This document shows, in pieces, positions 23,821 through 35,600 of a stretch of DNA of 64,000 bases. The first letter of the stretch is position 1. The number at the start of each line of letters is the position of its first letter. A program made the translations under genes and the position numbers. Origin of the DNA: Falciphora oryzae (lineage: Eukaryota > Ascomycota > Sordariomycetes > Magnaporthales > Magnaporthaceae); the NCBI GenBank assembly GCA_000733355.1, contig JNVV01000004.1:1105046-1169045 (forward strand), in the 5' to 3' direction. Under the pieces are notes generated by a model. That model did no database searches. It was not told where the DNA came from and worked only from the letters and a program-made list of their open reading frames with translations.

Positions 23821-25360
23821 TGTGAGGCATGGATGGATTTGTGCGCCCGACTTTGGGTGAGGACGATCGACTTCTTCCCGACTGAGCGCTCGCTCGCAGG
23901 GCTCGCGCCGGAAAGAAGGTAGGAGAGCGAGGGGCGTATGGCTGGTCAGGAAGGGCTGAGCGGGCGTCTATCCGTCACTCGCCGTCGTTTATCGTTTTGA
24001 GTTGTCTGCTGGACTGGGCGGGCGGCAGGAGGGTTTTTCGAATCTGGAGTTAGCCTCGAGGGGCGACTCGGTTGGCGGCGGATTTGGGTTCGCGGCCAGG
24101 ACAGGACGTTGGACGGGTAGGCAGCAAAGGCTGCTGCTGGTTGGAGCGATGGGACGAAGGCGGTGGTGCGGTGCGGTGCGGAGCTACTGATTCAATCGTC
24201 GAGGCCTGGCCACCGGCAAAAAGGTCCAGGGGTTAGTCTAGTTGACTTGGGCACCTCTATACACAGGCATCCGACAGTCGGTCTCACTCACGAGAAGTGG
24301 AGATGTTGTAAAGGGACGGCGTATGCGTGTGCCTGAGTTAGGACGGTGGGAGTTTAGGCAGGTCCATGGCTGCTGCTGCTGCTGCTTCCGCGATTGCAGG
24401 ACGGACAACTGAGGGGCAAAAACATTATGCGGTCTGAGCACGCGAGGTGATGTCCTTGGAAGGACGGGCTGTCCCTTTTCCTAGCGGCAAGTCAACACAC
24501 ACGGTATGGATTACTTTTAGGGGTGCCGCCCCACCAACGCACCCTCCGACGGCCAGTTAGGACGCTGACACCGCCGATTAGCGGGTCTTATCTTTCTTAT
24601 CTCACAGCCAGCCCGCCCTTGCGCCTCGGTGGGCACTGGGGCATGGGCTACTACTGTGTAGCAGAGGACTTCCATCGCTCCAATTGGCACGTTTATCTGA
24701 CCCTGTGATCTTTTTCTGCGTCACGTCCGTCACCGTTCCAGCTCCTGTCAGCAAGGGACGAACCGATGTCAATTACATGACAAGCGGTTCACGTGGTCTG
24801 CCATGATGGCCTGGCAAAGACTCCGGCTGAGATGTATGCTTGGTGCCGCCGGTTTCCTCCGTTTGCGGTTCTCAATATCTGGAGAATAACCGCGGGGGCG
24901 GGGCCACGGGATTGCTTCTACTTGGCGGGGGTTCTTGTTTATATGTCAATACAATCAATAAGCTAGGGGCCTCGGAGGATGTCGGTGTGCAGAGTATGCA
25001 ATAAGCATCAATACAGGGTGCTTGACAAGTGTCCTTCCACTTGTTATAGATGCCGGGCTCCGTCTGATCATTTTTCTAAAAGGTCCCGCTCGTCGTCGCT
25101 ATCATGCCGAACCTCGGATATAATGCGGGGGGAGCATGGTTGACCACTGTCGCGGTACCTGCCTCCTGGGGTGATTTGACGAGTCCGAGAGGTCTAGAAC
25201 CGCACAGTAAAGGCAGGCTCGGTACATCAACCTTTAGCCGGGAAATCTCCCCTCTCTCAGTAGCTGCCTCCCCGACCAACACATTGGAACCGCTACAAGG
25301 GTTCGTGGAAACTAGGCCATCTCGAACTATCGATTCGGTTCACGTCTGTGACGAATTCTC
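23821..25360. other. Divergent promoter region FYVE-RING / SDR
   Basis: 1.5 kb without a supported gene. A CTG/GCT run near 24369-24388 and a small perfect hairpin (ACAAGTG / CACTTGT, about 25025-25044) are present; the hairpin size is expected by chance. Confidence 0.45.
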
Positions 25361-26407
25361 ATGTCTGCCCCAGCATCGACGACAGAAATGCCCCGCCACG
25401 TCGCCCTCGTGACGGCGGGGAGCGCCGGCCTCGGGGCGGCGGCTGCCCGGCTCTTTGCAGCCAACGGCATGCGCGTCGTCGTCAACTACTTTCACAACAA
25501 AGAGCGGGCCGAGGCTCTGCTAGCCGAGCTGCTCGAAATATCACGTCGGACCTGGCGGCAGCGGCCAGGAGAGACGGGCGCCAGCAGCCAGCAGCCGCCC
25601 AACTTCTTGATATTGCGCGCCGACCTGGCCAGCCGGGACCAGGTGCGCACCCTCGTCGACGAGGCCGTCTCGGCCATGGGCAGGCTGGATGCCGTGTTCT
25701 CCAACCAGGGCTGGACACAGATCCGTGACTGGACCTCGCTCGATGACAGCGCTGTCGAGGACGACTGGGACCGCTGTTTCAACATGAATGTCAAGAGCCA
25801 CCTCTGGCTGCTGCAGGCGGCCAAGAAGCACCTTGAGGAGACCGAGGGCTGCATGGTCGTAACCTCGTCCTTGGCCGGAGTCAGGCCCGGAGGGAGCTCC
25901 TTGGTATGGATGTGTGCTTGCGGATGGGGCTTCGTTCTTCCCTCCCAGCCACCACGTGGCCTGGTTACATCCCCCTCTAACACGGAGTCTTTACTGCAGG
26001 CCTACTCGGTAACCAAAGCCGCACTGAACCATCTGGTCAAAGGTCTTGCCGTGATCGCCGCCCCGAAGATCAGGGTGAATGCCGTATGTCCCGGGCTCAT
26101 GCTCACAGTAAGTGCCCGGTGTCCCAAGTTCTGGCCGTGCTCATCGAGTTGTTTTCGCTGACGTCTTTCAAGGAATGGGGCCTGAAGTTTCCGCAAGAAA
26201 TCCAAGACAAGAACATTGCCCAGACGAAGCTGAAGCGGGCCGTGACCCCAGAGGTGCGTCTTCTTACTCAATGCCGTTGGGTCCCACACACTCCTCCTGA
26301 CAGAGCATCTCCTTTTTTAGGAAACGGCAGAACAAGTGCTCTGTTTCGTCAAGAGCAAAGGGGTGACGGGCGTGAATGCCATCATCGACGCCGGGTGGTC
26401 TCTGTGA
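25361..26407 (+). CDS. Short-chain dehydrogenase/reductase (classical SDR)
   Basis: Four exons (25361-25903, 26000-26107, 26173-26253, 26321-26407), all joined in phase 0, give 272 aa, a normal classical-SDR length. SDRs use NAD(P)(H) to interconvert alcohols and ketones. Cofactor motif VTAGSAGLG lies near residues 16-25. The catalytic tetrad is complete: Asn in CFNMNV, Ser in VTSSLAG, and AYSVTK (Tyr and Lys), the last created by splicing exon 1 to exon 2. The PG motif is CPGLML, and the C-terminus INAI-type strand (VTGVNAIIDAGWSL) is typical. A second ATG at 25388 (MPRHVALVT) would remove nine residues. Substrate not predictable; no pathway partner lies next to it. Confidence 0.9.
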
Positions 26408-27974
26408 TGACGACAGCATTAGGAGATGAGTCGAGGGGAACGCGTGGCTGTCGATGTTAGCTCAGCCTCTGTCATCACCGACACGGCATCCCAGGGGGTC
26501 CGTTTCGGCCAGTGCTGATACGATACTGCACCGCACGCGGGCGGGCAGGGAGCTCGCTCTCCCCAGGCGTGGCATGTCGTGGAGAGGCGGCAGGCTGGCC
26601 CCAAAATCTGTCCGGGACAGGGGCGGGCCACTTGCAATGCTGCCGAGAGATGCTTCTTCCTGAAACGAACGCGTTGCTTGTTTTTATCCTTATTGCGCAT
26701 TGCGACGTTCCTACCCGCTAGCCTGCATCCGGCAGGACACTACGCCTGCCTCCCCGACTCGTGTAGATGCTATCGGTGCATGCTATCATATATGTCTGGC
26801 AAGTTCGAAGAGTAGGCCGGGTGCAGATGTGCCTCAAGCGAGCCCCCACCGACCAGGCCCTCCTGTTCAGTGGGACCAGCAACACACGTTGGGCAGTCCA
26901 TTTCAGGGGAAACAACGAGTCCTAGCGGTTCCAGGGGGTGGGCCACGATTGGGTTTTCTCCCCCTCGAGATCTGCAGCCCGGGGAGCCGGACAACTGGGC
27001 TGCCCGAGATGGGACGGGGCGCCTGGAAAGTCGAAGCCGATCTCAGCTTGGTGGCAGTGGAGCGCTGCGGTGTGTCGGCGTGTGGGTGGGGTTATTGCGT
27101 CACACTAGATGGAGGCGAGAAGAAAGCATAAATGGAAACGGGCACCTTGGCCAGGTCAGGGTGTGCAGATGCAATCAAGGCGCGACGCGAGAGCGTGTGT
27201 GGCTCAAAGATTCTCCAAAGTCTGGAGAAGACTTCTGAGGCGATTGAGAGAATTAATCAGGGACCTGTCATCGGACAGCACGACACGAACCACCAGGGAA
27301 CGCCGCAGACCTTCCCCACAGCGGGGCGCCTACCGTTGGTGTTCCAGGCCTGCGTTTGCGCTGTGCCCCCCTGTGGCGAGCCTGTCGACAGGGGCTCCCA
27401 GCGCACAGCCATGAATGCTCCCCATCATCGCATGATGATGGCCGTCCTTGTCTGATGGCTCTCGCGGTGGTTGACAGCACGCCTCAGCCTCGATGTTTGC
27501 GGCTCCACTGTGCCTAGGGCAGGCAATGTCGGCCATGGTAATGCCCAACTCCCAGGCCATCCCCTGCGAAGAGCCGTGCTCCCTGTCGTGTGAGCCGTCC
27601 CAGGAGAGCGACGGCGGGCTGACAAAAATTGCAGAGTGCCTACATCTAGAAGGCGTCTGTGTGGCCTAGCATTGCTTCGTTTGAGCCTTTTCCCACAACC
27701 TCCGTTCTTGGCTCCGAAAACAGAAAGAAAAGAAGGACAAAAAAGAAAAGAGAGAGGAACAAAAGCAGACAGGACACGAGGGCTTTGCTCTTAGACATCA
27801 GCAGCAGCCGCGACGGGGCCATCTCACCCGAAGCCTCCTCCTGCCTGCTCAGTGCCAACGCCCGGGCGCCGCCCACCTCCCGCGCATCCGTGGCAGGTGC
27901 TGGCCCATCCAACAGACGGCCCCCTTTGCTTGGCGCCGCCCGACGCTCGGAAGTGACGGCTTCCGTTGACCATC
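26408..27974. other. Intergenic region upstream of the transcription factor
   Basis: About 1.6 kb with only short, overlapping frames. An A/G-rich stretch (27716-27772) lies roughly 200 nt before the regulator start. No gene supported. Confidence 0.45.
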
Positions 27975-30900
27975 ATGGGCGACAACGCCCATGTCTTCTC
28001 GCAGGCTTTCCTGCCTCTGCTGCACCATAAGCCATCTGCTTCTGCCGGTACCTTCCACGATGCTGCCGCTGCTGCCTACCACCAGCAACAACAACAGCGG
28101 CATGACCAGTTGCCTAACCTACCCTTGGGTCTTGCTTCCAACCATGCTCAGCTAGCCTCGGCATCCGCTAGCTCCTTGATTTTGGCTTCAGCCGCCCACC
28201 ACGGCCCGGATACGCCGGGCGCCGGCAGCGGAGGCATGGCCTGGGACTTTGTCTCAGCTCACGCAAGCCCGGCCACAGCACCCGCCAAAACAAACAGCCA
28301 TGACCGAACCACCAGCCTCTATCAGTGCGCCGACTGCCTGAAAAGGTATGCGCGGCCCGAGCATCTGCAGCGGCATATCGCCACCCACACCTTAGGGAAG
28401 AGGTTCGCGTGCGATCTGGTAGGTCATGTCATCCCCCTAGGTAGTCAACTCCCACAGCCACCGCCGGCTAGGCTGACTGTAAGAATTGCTCGGAGAAAAG
28501 TGTGGCAAGGCGTTCGGGAGAGCGGACCTCTTGAAGAGGCACAGAGCCAACCATGAAGAAGACCCTACGGGCATGAAGAAACGCCGTCTCGCCTCCGCTC
28601 TAGGGGCCGGCCGCGTAGCCCAGGCTTGCGCCGGGTGTGCCCGCGCCAGAGTCAAATGCGAAGAGGTAAAGCCGTGTACCCGATGCAGGACCCGTGGCAT
28701 CCCGTGCAAGTACAGCTCCGCCTTTGCTGCCGCCGCCACTCCCCATCACTCCATGCACCGGCGGACTGCGTCGCCCGCCAGCTCAGGCCAGGTTCCCTCG
28801 CAGAAAGCTGGGCCTAGCCAGTCTCCATCGCAGTCGCCGCCTGGATACGCCCAAGAACAGCAGCAGCAGTCACAACCACACCAGATGACCACGTCGTCAA
28901 CCCCACATCCTCACGTGGGCGGTGCAGATGCGGCAGCAGGAAGTTGTCCCGATTTCTCTGGCGGCGGTGCTTCTTTTGACCCCAGCGCCAGTCGGTCAAG
29001 CTTCGCCATGCACTCTGCAGGAACACCTGCTACCACAGCACCCGGGACCCTTACCCCTGACGTCAAGATACCCTTCTCGGACTTCATGCGTGGCGTTCTC
29101 TATCAACAAAACGCGGATGTATCCAGTACAGCGCCTCCTCAGGGTCTGGCCGTCCTCGACTTTTGCAATAATTCAGATCTCGACCTCGACGACATCGATT
29201 TTGGCCTACTTGGAAACTGGAGCAATGCTGGCGAAGGCGCCCCGCAACAGCACCAGCCGCAGCAACACCACCAGGTGGAGCCACAGAGCCAGCAGCAGCA
29301 GTACGATGAGGATTCTTGGACAAGCGATGGGGACTCGGCCGACATCTCGAGCCTGAGACAGCGGCTCGTCGGACTGTGGGACGACAACCGCCTGAGGTGG
29401 GACCCGGACGCCCAAGACACAGGCTACGGCGAACAGGAGAATCTACCAGTACCCTCGGGCGGCGCGGGCGGCGCCACCATGGCCGAGACGGCACGTCTCG
29501 CGTACGAGACAGTAGCAGCAGCAGCGTCGCCGTCGTCAGCCCACCGTCAGAGGCTGGACGGGCCGAGCCGCGACCGGATCCTAGCCATCGTGCTAGCCAC
29601 CTGCCGCGGCAACGCCACCATGACACGCGTGGCCTCGGCCTTCCCTGCAGCAGACCTACTGGACTCGCTGATCCACATCTTTCTCGCCGCCCATATAACC
29701 GAGGCCTCGAGCTATATCCACATCCCATCTTTCAGCGTCGACGGCAGCCCCCCGGAGCTCCTCGCCTGTTGCGCCTCGGCGGGTGCCACCATGACGTCCA
29801 ACTCGACCCTGCGCAGGTTCGGCTTCGCCATTCAAGAAGCAGTCCGTATGTCTTTGTTATTCTTCTATATCTTGCCTTTCTGGCTCTGCTGTGTGTGTCT
29901 TGATGTTCAGCCTATTGACCATTGTGATTATACCGGTGATAGGGGTTACGATACCGAACAGCTTTGAGGATAACAACCAGCGCGTATCGGACAGAGGGCT
30001 CGTCCAGGCGCTGGTTCTTGGGCAGGACATTGGCCTCTGGAGCGGAAATAAGCGCAAGATGGAGATTGCTGAGTGTCGTGAGTTGCTCGACCCAGGATAA
30101 AGTAGGGGTCATTTATCAAACACGTAGGAATCATTGACTAGCACGTGAAATAGGAAAGCCACAGTGCCTCCCCCTCTTTTCCTTTTCCCTCTTCCCTTCC
30201 CTTCCCCCTCTCCTCTTCCCTTTCTTTTTCCTTTTCCTTTTTTCCTTCTCCTTTTCCTTTCCCTTGTATTTTTCCCTCGCTCATTACGACAACATTTAAA
30301 GTATCCAATGGAGTCGAATATTGCACTGTGGCCTCCATATTTTACGTGCTGGTTAACGATTTTTACGTCTTCTATAAATGTCCCCATAAAGTACCCGCGA
30401 GAGGTGCCGAGGACGCCTGTGCTGACAACAAGGCAGATACCGATATTCCCATCACAATGATGAGGTACAGGAACCGGTTCCAGATGGCTTCATATCCCAT
30501 CATCCTCGTGACTGCCGACGACTCTGGCGCCGAGTTGGAGTCAAAATGGGCGCAATGGCGAGAGCAGGAGTCGTGGAAGAGGTAAGATCGGCCGGCAACT
30601 CGAGACTGTTGTGACTTGGCATACTGACTTGATACTCTTTTGCACTGAAAACAGACTGGTGTTCCACTGTTTCCTACGGGATGCCCAAATTTCCTTCACT
30701 TCACTCAGGGCGCCGCACTTATCCTACGCCGAGCTGACCTTGCCGCTGCCCGCGCCGTCGCAGCTCTGGGCCGCCAGGACCGCCAGCGAGTGGCAAGCCC
30801 ATTACCTCGCCGCCATGGTCGCTGGCGGCAACGGCCATATCAATACCGACGAGCGTGAGCCTTGCCTCGGCGACCTCATCCGCGACCCGGGCCTCCTCGC

Positions 30901-31897
30901 TGGGAATCGCCACCGCCTGGACGTCCAGCTCGCCATCTCGATATACCTCCACGGCTTCTGGTCTCTGATCTGGGAGCTGCGTCAGATGGCCGCTACGTAC
31001 CGCCACACCATCTTCTCCTCCCCGGCGGCCGAGGGCAGCAGCAACGGCGGCAGCCCCGACAGCTCTGGCAAGCCCGTCTCCTCCACCATCCTGCTCCTAA
31101 ACTCGCGGCACCAGGACCTCTGCGGCGCGCTCGACTCCTTCGCCGTCGAGACGATGGGCTGGCCCGAGCTCACGGAGGGCGGGTCGCTCATGCTGCACCT
31201 GCTCCAGCTGCACCTGCACGTCTCGCTCGACGACCTCCAGGTCTTTGCGGGCCGCCAGGGCGACGACAACGCCAGGCGCGCCCACCCGGCCCTGCGGCGC
31301 TGGGCGGCGTCGGCGCAGTCGCGGAGGGCCCTGTGGCACGCGGGCCAGGTCCTGCGCCTCGCCCGCGCGTTCCCGCGCGGCCGCCTCAAGGACTCGTCCG
31401 CCATCGCCGTCCACCACGCCGCGCTGGCCCTGTGGACCTACGGCGTCGTCACGAGGGCTGCTGCTGCTGCTGCTGCCGCCGCCGCCGCCGCCGCCGGGCC
31501 TGCTGTGCCTACCCCCTCCCCAGGCGCCAGTGGCTCCTCCGCCTCGGATCGCGACGGCGGCGACCTCGTTTTCCTCGACGGGCCGCACTCGCCGCAGGTC
31601 GCCGCCTTCGTCGCCTTTGGCCACGGCCGCGCCGCAATCCGTGCTCCTCGTCGTCGGCCGTCGGGCGGACACGACAGGAGCAGCGGTGAGGATTGTAATT
31701 ACGACGACGGCGACGGTGAAGGCGTGACGCCCCTTTCCGAGTCGCGCGCCTGCATGCAAGTGGCCCAGGAGGTGCTGCGGGCGAACTTTGCTGGTGAGGA
31801 CTGGCGCGGCGACGGGAACCTGCTGCCCATCGTCGAGAACCTTTGTTGCCTTCTCGCCATGCTGGGGAGCGCCGCCGACGAGATAACGAAGCGTTAG
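27975..31897 (+). CDS. Transcription factor with two C2H2 fingers and a Zn2Cys6 cluster
   Basis: Five exons (27975-28418, 28501-29845, 29943-30077, 30437-30581, 30655-31897) give 1103 aa, with phase kept at every junction. Two C2H2 fingers come first: YQCADCLKRYARPEHLQRH, then FACDLCGKAFGRADLLKRH, whose second Cys pair is formed across intron 1. A fungal binuclear cluster follows, C-x2-C-x6-C-x5-C-x2-C-x6-C (CAGCARARVKC ... CTRCRTRGIPC). A Gln/Ser/Pro-rich linker leads to a fungal_trans-like regulatory domain (IPNSFEDNNQRVSDRGLVQA, GQDIGLW, QESWKRLVFHCFLRD). Such proteins are nuclear, sequence-specific regulators. Intron 3 (30078-30436, 359 nt) is about five times longer than its neighbours because it holds an inserted inverted-repeat element. 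An alanine run (Ala, about 31457-31497) lies in the last exon. Target genes unknown. Confidence 0.88.
30097..30104. repeat. Target-site duplication, left copy
   Basis: ATAAAGTA directly abuts the left end of the inverted-repeat element and is identical to 30386-30393. Confidence 0.88.
30105..30385. mobile_element. MITE-like inverted-repeat element in an intron
   Basis: The element is 281 bp with inverted arms 30105-30167 and 30323-30385 (63 nt each; I count 50 of 63 matches, no gaps). Ends are GGGG...CCCC. A perfect 8-bp direct repeat, ATAAAGTA, sits immediately outside both ends (30097-30104 and 30386-30393). There is no coding capacity; the core (about 30168-30285) is nearly pure C/T on the plus strand. 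This is the structure of a non-autonomous DNA transposon. An 8-bp duplication fits hAT-like families, but the terminal GGGG is not the usual hAT end, so the superfamily is open. It sits wholly within intron 3 of the transcription factor gene. Confidence 0.9.
30386..30393. repeat. Target-site duplication, right copy
   Basis: ATAAAGTA directly abuts the right end of the inverted-repeat element and is identical to 30097-30104. Confidence 0.88.
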
Positions 31898-32627
31898 AAT
31901 ATAGACATAGAGCCTCCCTCACAGGCAAAATTCAAAAAAACGGGTTCCAAGCATCATTTGCCATGGCGCAAAATGCAGATGTCGTGAATTCGTAATTATG
32001 CTAGCCTAGATATAACATCTAGATATCCACTGGTAAGAACAGCAGTAACCAAGTTGTGCAGAGTTTTAGGTAGGTATCTTTGGGTAGGCTTGCGCAGAGC
32101 GGTCCTGGGTTTGTTTGTGTTTTGGAGGTAGGGTTTGCGAAGGAAAGGTCAGAGAAGGTGAACGGGTACCAACAGGGAACTGACAGAAGAGGACATCCCT
32201 GCTCCCGCTTTTTTACCTTTTCGGTATCGAGAAATAAAATGAATAACCAAGGAAAGCCAAGAAAAAAGAGGGACAGAGAAAAAAAAAAACAGGCCGATCA
32301 GAGACGCGATTGTGTTCGAATCCAATCTGAGCTTTCCATCAGCACCCCGCCACAGAAAATAACGCAAAACAGGAAACAGGAGCAAAGAACTGCACACGGC
32401 GGTGCTAGTAGGGTGCAAGACGACCGACGAAGGGGGGATAAGTCTGGAGGAGGCGGTAGAGGCAAGGAATCTGCTGGCAAGCTGTCGTCTGTCTGAGCGC
32501 TCAGGGGTAGAAAGGGGGATTTCTAAATCCGAGAGGGCACAAAAAAAAAATGATAGGGTATGGGCACAAAGTCCAGGAGAGAGAAGCACAAATAAAAGAA
32601 AAAGAAGATTGAAGCAAGTGGATGGGT
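31898..32627. other. Intergenic, convergent 3' flanks
   Basis: Lies between the regulator and tricalbin stops. An A run at 32541-32550 is a T run on the tricalbin coding strand, 78 nt after its stop. No gene seen. Confidence 0.5.
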
Positions 32628-35600
32628 TCACGTCGGCGTCCCCTCCCGCGAGGTCCGGGTATCGCTCCGCTTCCCGAGAAAGCTTCGTCGGAGCGACGAC
32701 TTTGTGCCGCCATCCGACGTGGTCGACAAGCTGCTGCTAGGATCAGCCGTCTTGGGCCGTTCCGTCGCCGCGGGGGTAAAGGAGCTGCGCAGAGTCACCG
32801 TCCCGCTGCCCACCTTGATCTCCTTGTCGGCCCCGGAACCGGTCTCGTCCACAAAGTAGAGCGTCTCTCCCAGGTCGTCGTCGCTGCTGAAGGTGTGGTT
32901 CTCCTTGACCTGAATCTGGAATTGTGTGTCCGGGGTGCACGTGACCTTGAAAGTCTCGTCGTACTGCACCGAGCCCGACGACGGCTTGCGGTGCTTGGTC
33001 TTTCCGATGGTCTTGTTCTTGGGTGTCAGCTGGTTCACCACCACGTACGTGTCTGCCGAGGGTGGGAATCCGGCGGCTGAGACAATGGTGAATGTCGCCA
33101 GTCCCGATCCCGGCGAGCCCGGCGCGATGCTGTAAACCGACGTGGCGCCTGTGCTCCTAGTCCTATTGTGGTGCCCGCCGTTGGGTTTGCCGTTGGAGTT
33201 GCCGTTTACTGCCGGCCCCGGCGGTGGCCCTGAGGGCTCCATGTCCAGCGTCAGTCCCGTAGACCTCTTGAGACCCATGCCGCCGAACGGGGTCGACGAC
33301 CCGCCGCCATTCATAGTGATGGCTGGCACCTCGGCCACCGAGTTCATGGTTGGAGTGCCACTGCTGTCACTATCATCTTTCTTGCTCCGGAACCGACCCT
33401 TGATGAAGGACGCGCCCTTGCCTACGCCGTGACCAACCACGCCAGCTACAGCGGCGCCTCCCTTGAGAGGTACGCCGGCCACGCCCGTAACGATACGGCC
33501 GGGCGCTGCAAACGTGCCCGAGAATGTCGACGTCCCCAGCCTGGTCCTTGTGACGTAATCGGGCCTGAAAAGGAGCCTAAGCCTCAGCGTCCCCGACTTT
33601 CCGTCCAGCACCAGATTCAACTCCTGAGCCTCAAACGGATCGAGCTGCTCCAAGTTGATATCCGCCGAGCCAAGCCAGTCGGGCTTGTCGGCAAAGTCCC
33701 AATCCCAGACAGTGACCTTGAACTGAGCTGCCGTTCGCGACGGCACCGGCACCTCGAAAAACTCGTTCCAGGACGGATGAAGAGTCTTTTTTTGCGTCTT
33801 GGTCTTGAACACGTCGTGGCCGTTGAGCTCAAACTTGCAGTACGGATCACTCTTGCCATTGGAGTCGGCCGATGGCAGGTCCTTGGCATCGAGCACGTCC
33901 ACGCGCAGCGTGCCCATGTTGTTGATGCTCTCGCTTGGGTCGAGCCGCATCTTGACTGGCACGTACTTGAGGCTGACCTTGACCGAGCTGATCCTTCCAT
34001 CATCGTCCCTCATCTTCAGCGTTGTCGGGTTGTTCTAGATGCAAGATTTGTCAGTGGTCCGCTAACAAGCAACGATTTTCTCGCTCCAAGGGGGGGCATC
34101 CATATCACTTACCAGGCATTGCTTTAGGGTATCGAGGGTGTTGCCCTTAAGACGGCCGACGAAGTCCTCCTTGTGCCTGTCGCCCTTGCCCTGATCACCA
34201 CCCTTCTGTTGGACTTTGATGGTGAGCCTGGAGAAGTCTAGTTCGCGAATGAAGCAGTCGCCAATCTCGTCGAACTTGTGCTGCTTGCTCCTGGTCACAG
34301 ACGAGACGTATGAAGGATACGCCATGTCGTCGACGTATACCGTGACGCTGCACTCGCTCTTGGGGAAATCGGCTTCTATCAGCTTGAATATGACCAAGCC
34401 AGACTCGTACTTGAGGAGCTCCTGGGGCGTAAGCCTGATCTTGGGTGGACCGCGCTCCTCGCGCGACCTCCTCGGCATCGTTGGTGTGATGGGCGTCTTC
34501 GGCGTCGTTGGCTCGAGAGCAGTCTCGGACTTTTGATCATCATGCTTTTCGAGGGAAGCCGAGAACTTGCCACCTTCCGCTGGCCTGGGAACATCAAGGG
34601 AGTCTCTAACAGGCTTGTGCTCCTCATGCACCTCGTCCTCCTCGTCGGGATCGGCGACATTGAGAGTAGGGTAGAAGGCAATAGTATGGTGCAGCACGCC
34701 CTTGGCAATGCCTTTGCCGTGGAGTTTGAGGCTTCCTTGGCGGAGCTCCTTCTTTTCGTGCACGAGATATTCGCCCGTTTCCTCGTCCTGCTTGATGAAC
34801 TCGCCCGCATAGACCTCAGTCAGACCAAGGGTGCGATCCTTGCCCATCTTTTCGGCGTCCATAACCTCGAGCTGGATCTTTTCGCGAGGCGAGTGCACGG
34901 GGACATAGAGAACCTCGTCCCACTCGGGGTTGAGATCATTCTTGAACGTGACAGTGCGCGCACGCTCAATGCCCGACACAATAACGCGCGTGTACGGGTC
35001 CGACTTGCCCACAGTTTCGAAGTTGCGCAGATCGGTGGCCTTCTGGAAGTGGAAGCGCAAAACACCGATGGGGGTCTGGTAGCCGCCAGTGCTCATGACG
35101 CCAGAGATCGAGACAGGCTTCCACTTGGCCTGCATCTTGACCCGACCCGTCTTCGCCCCTGCGAGAAGGTACCAATCCTTGCCCTTCTCCATGAGCTCGA
35201 GCATGTCTTCCAGCTTGATCTGGTAGTTGCCAATGACCTGGTCCCCGGCAAGATCACGGTCGTCCTTGATAACGACGCCCAACTTGGCCTGCCTGCGATC
35301 TGTGATGAGAATCTCCTTGGAGCCATTGTCCCAGATGGGGTTGTTGGTGCGTTTGAGTGTCTTGGTCGTGTGGACCTCCTTGCCGTTCAGGAGGAGGACC
35401 GCGTAAGGATTCAGCAAGCCGACCAGGCTCTTGGTGCCATCAAGATCCTTGGCCTGCTCGACCGTGAACCTCAGGATGCCCGTGTTGGTCTCCGGCGGCG
35501 GCTCTTCCTTGCCCTCCGGGGTCTTGGTTGGCTCCAGGACGGGGAAGAAGCGGACATCGCACGACAGCACGCCGCGGGCTTTTCCGTCCGAAATGACCTC

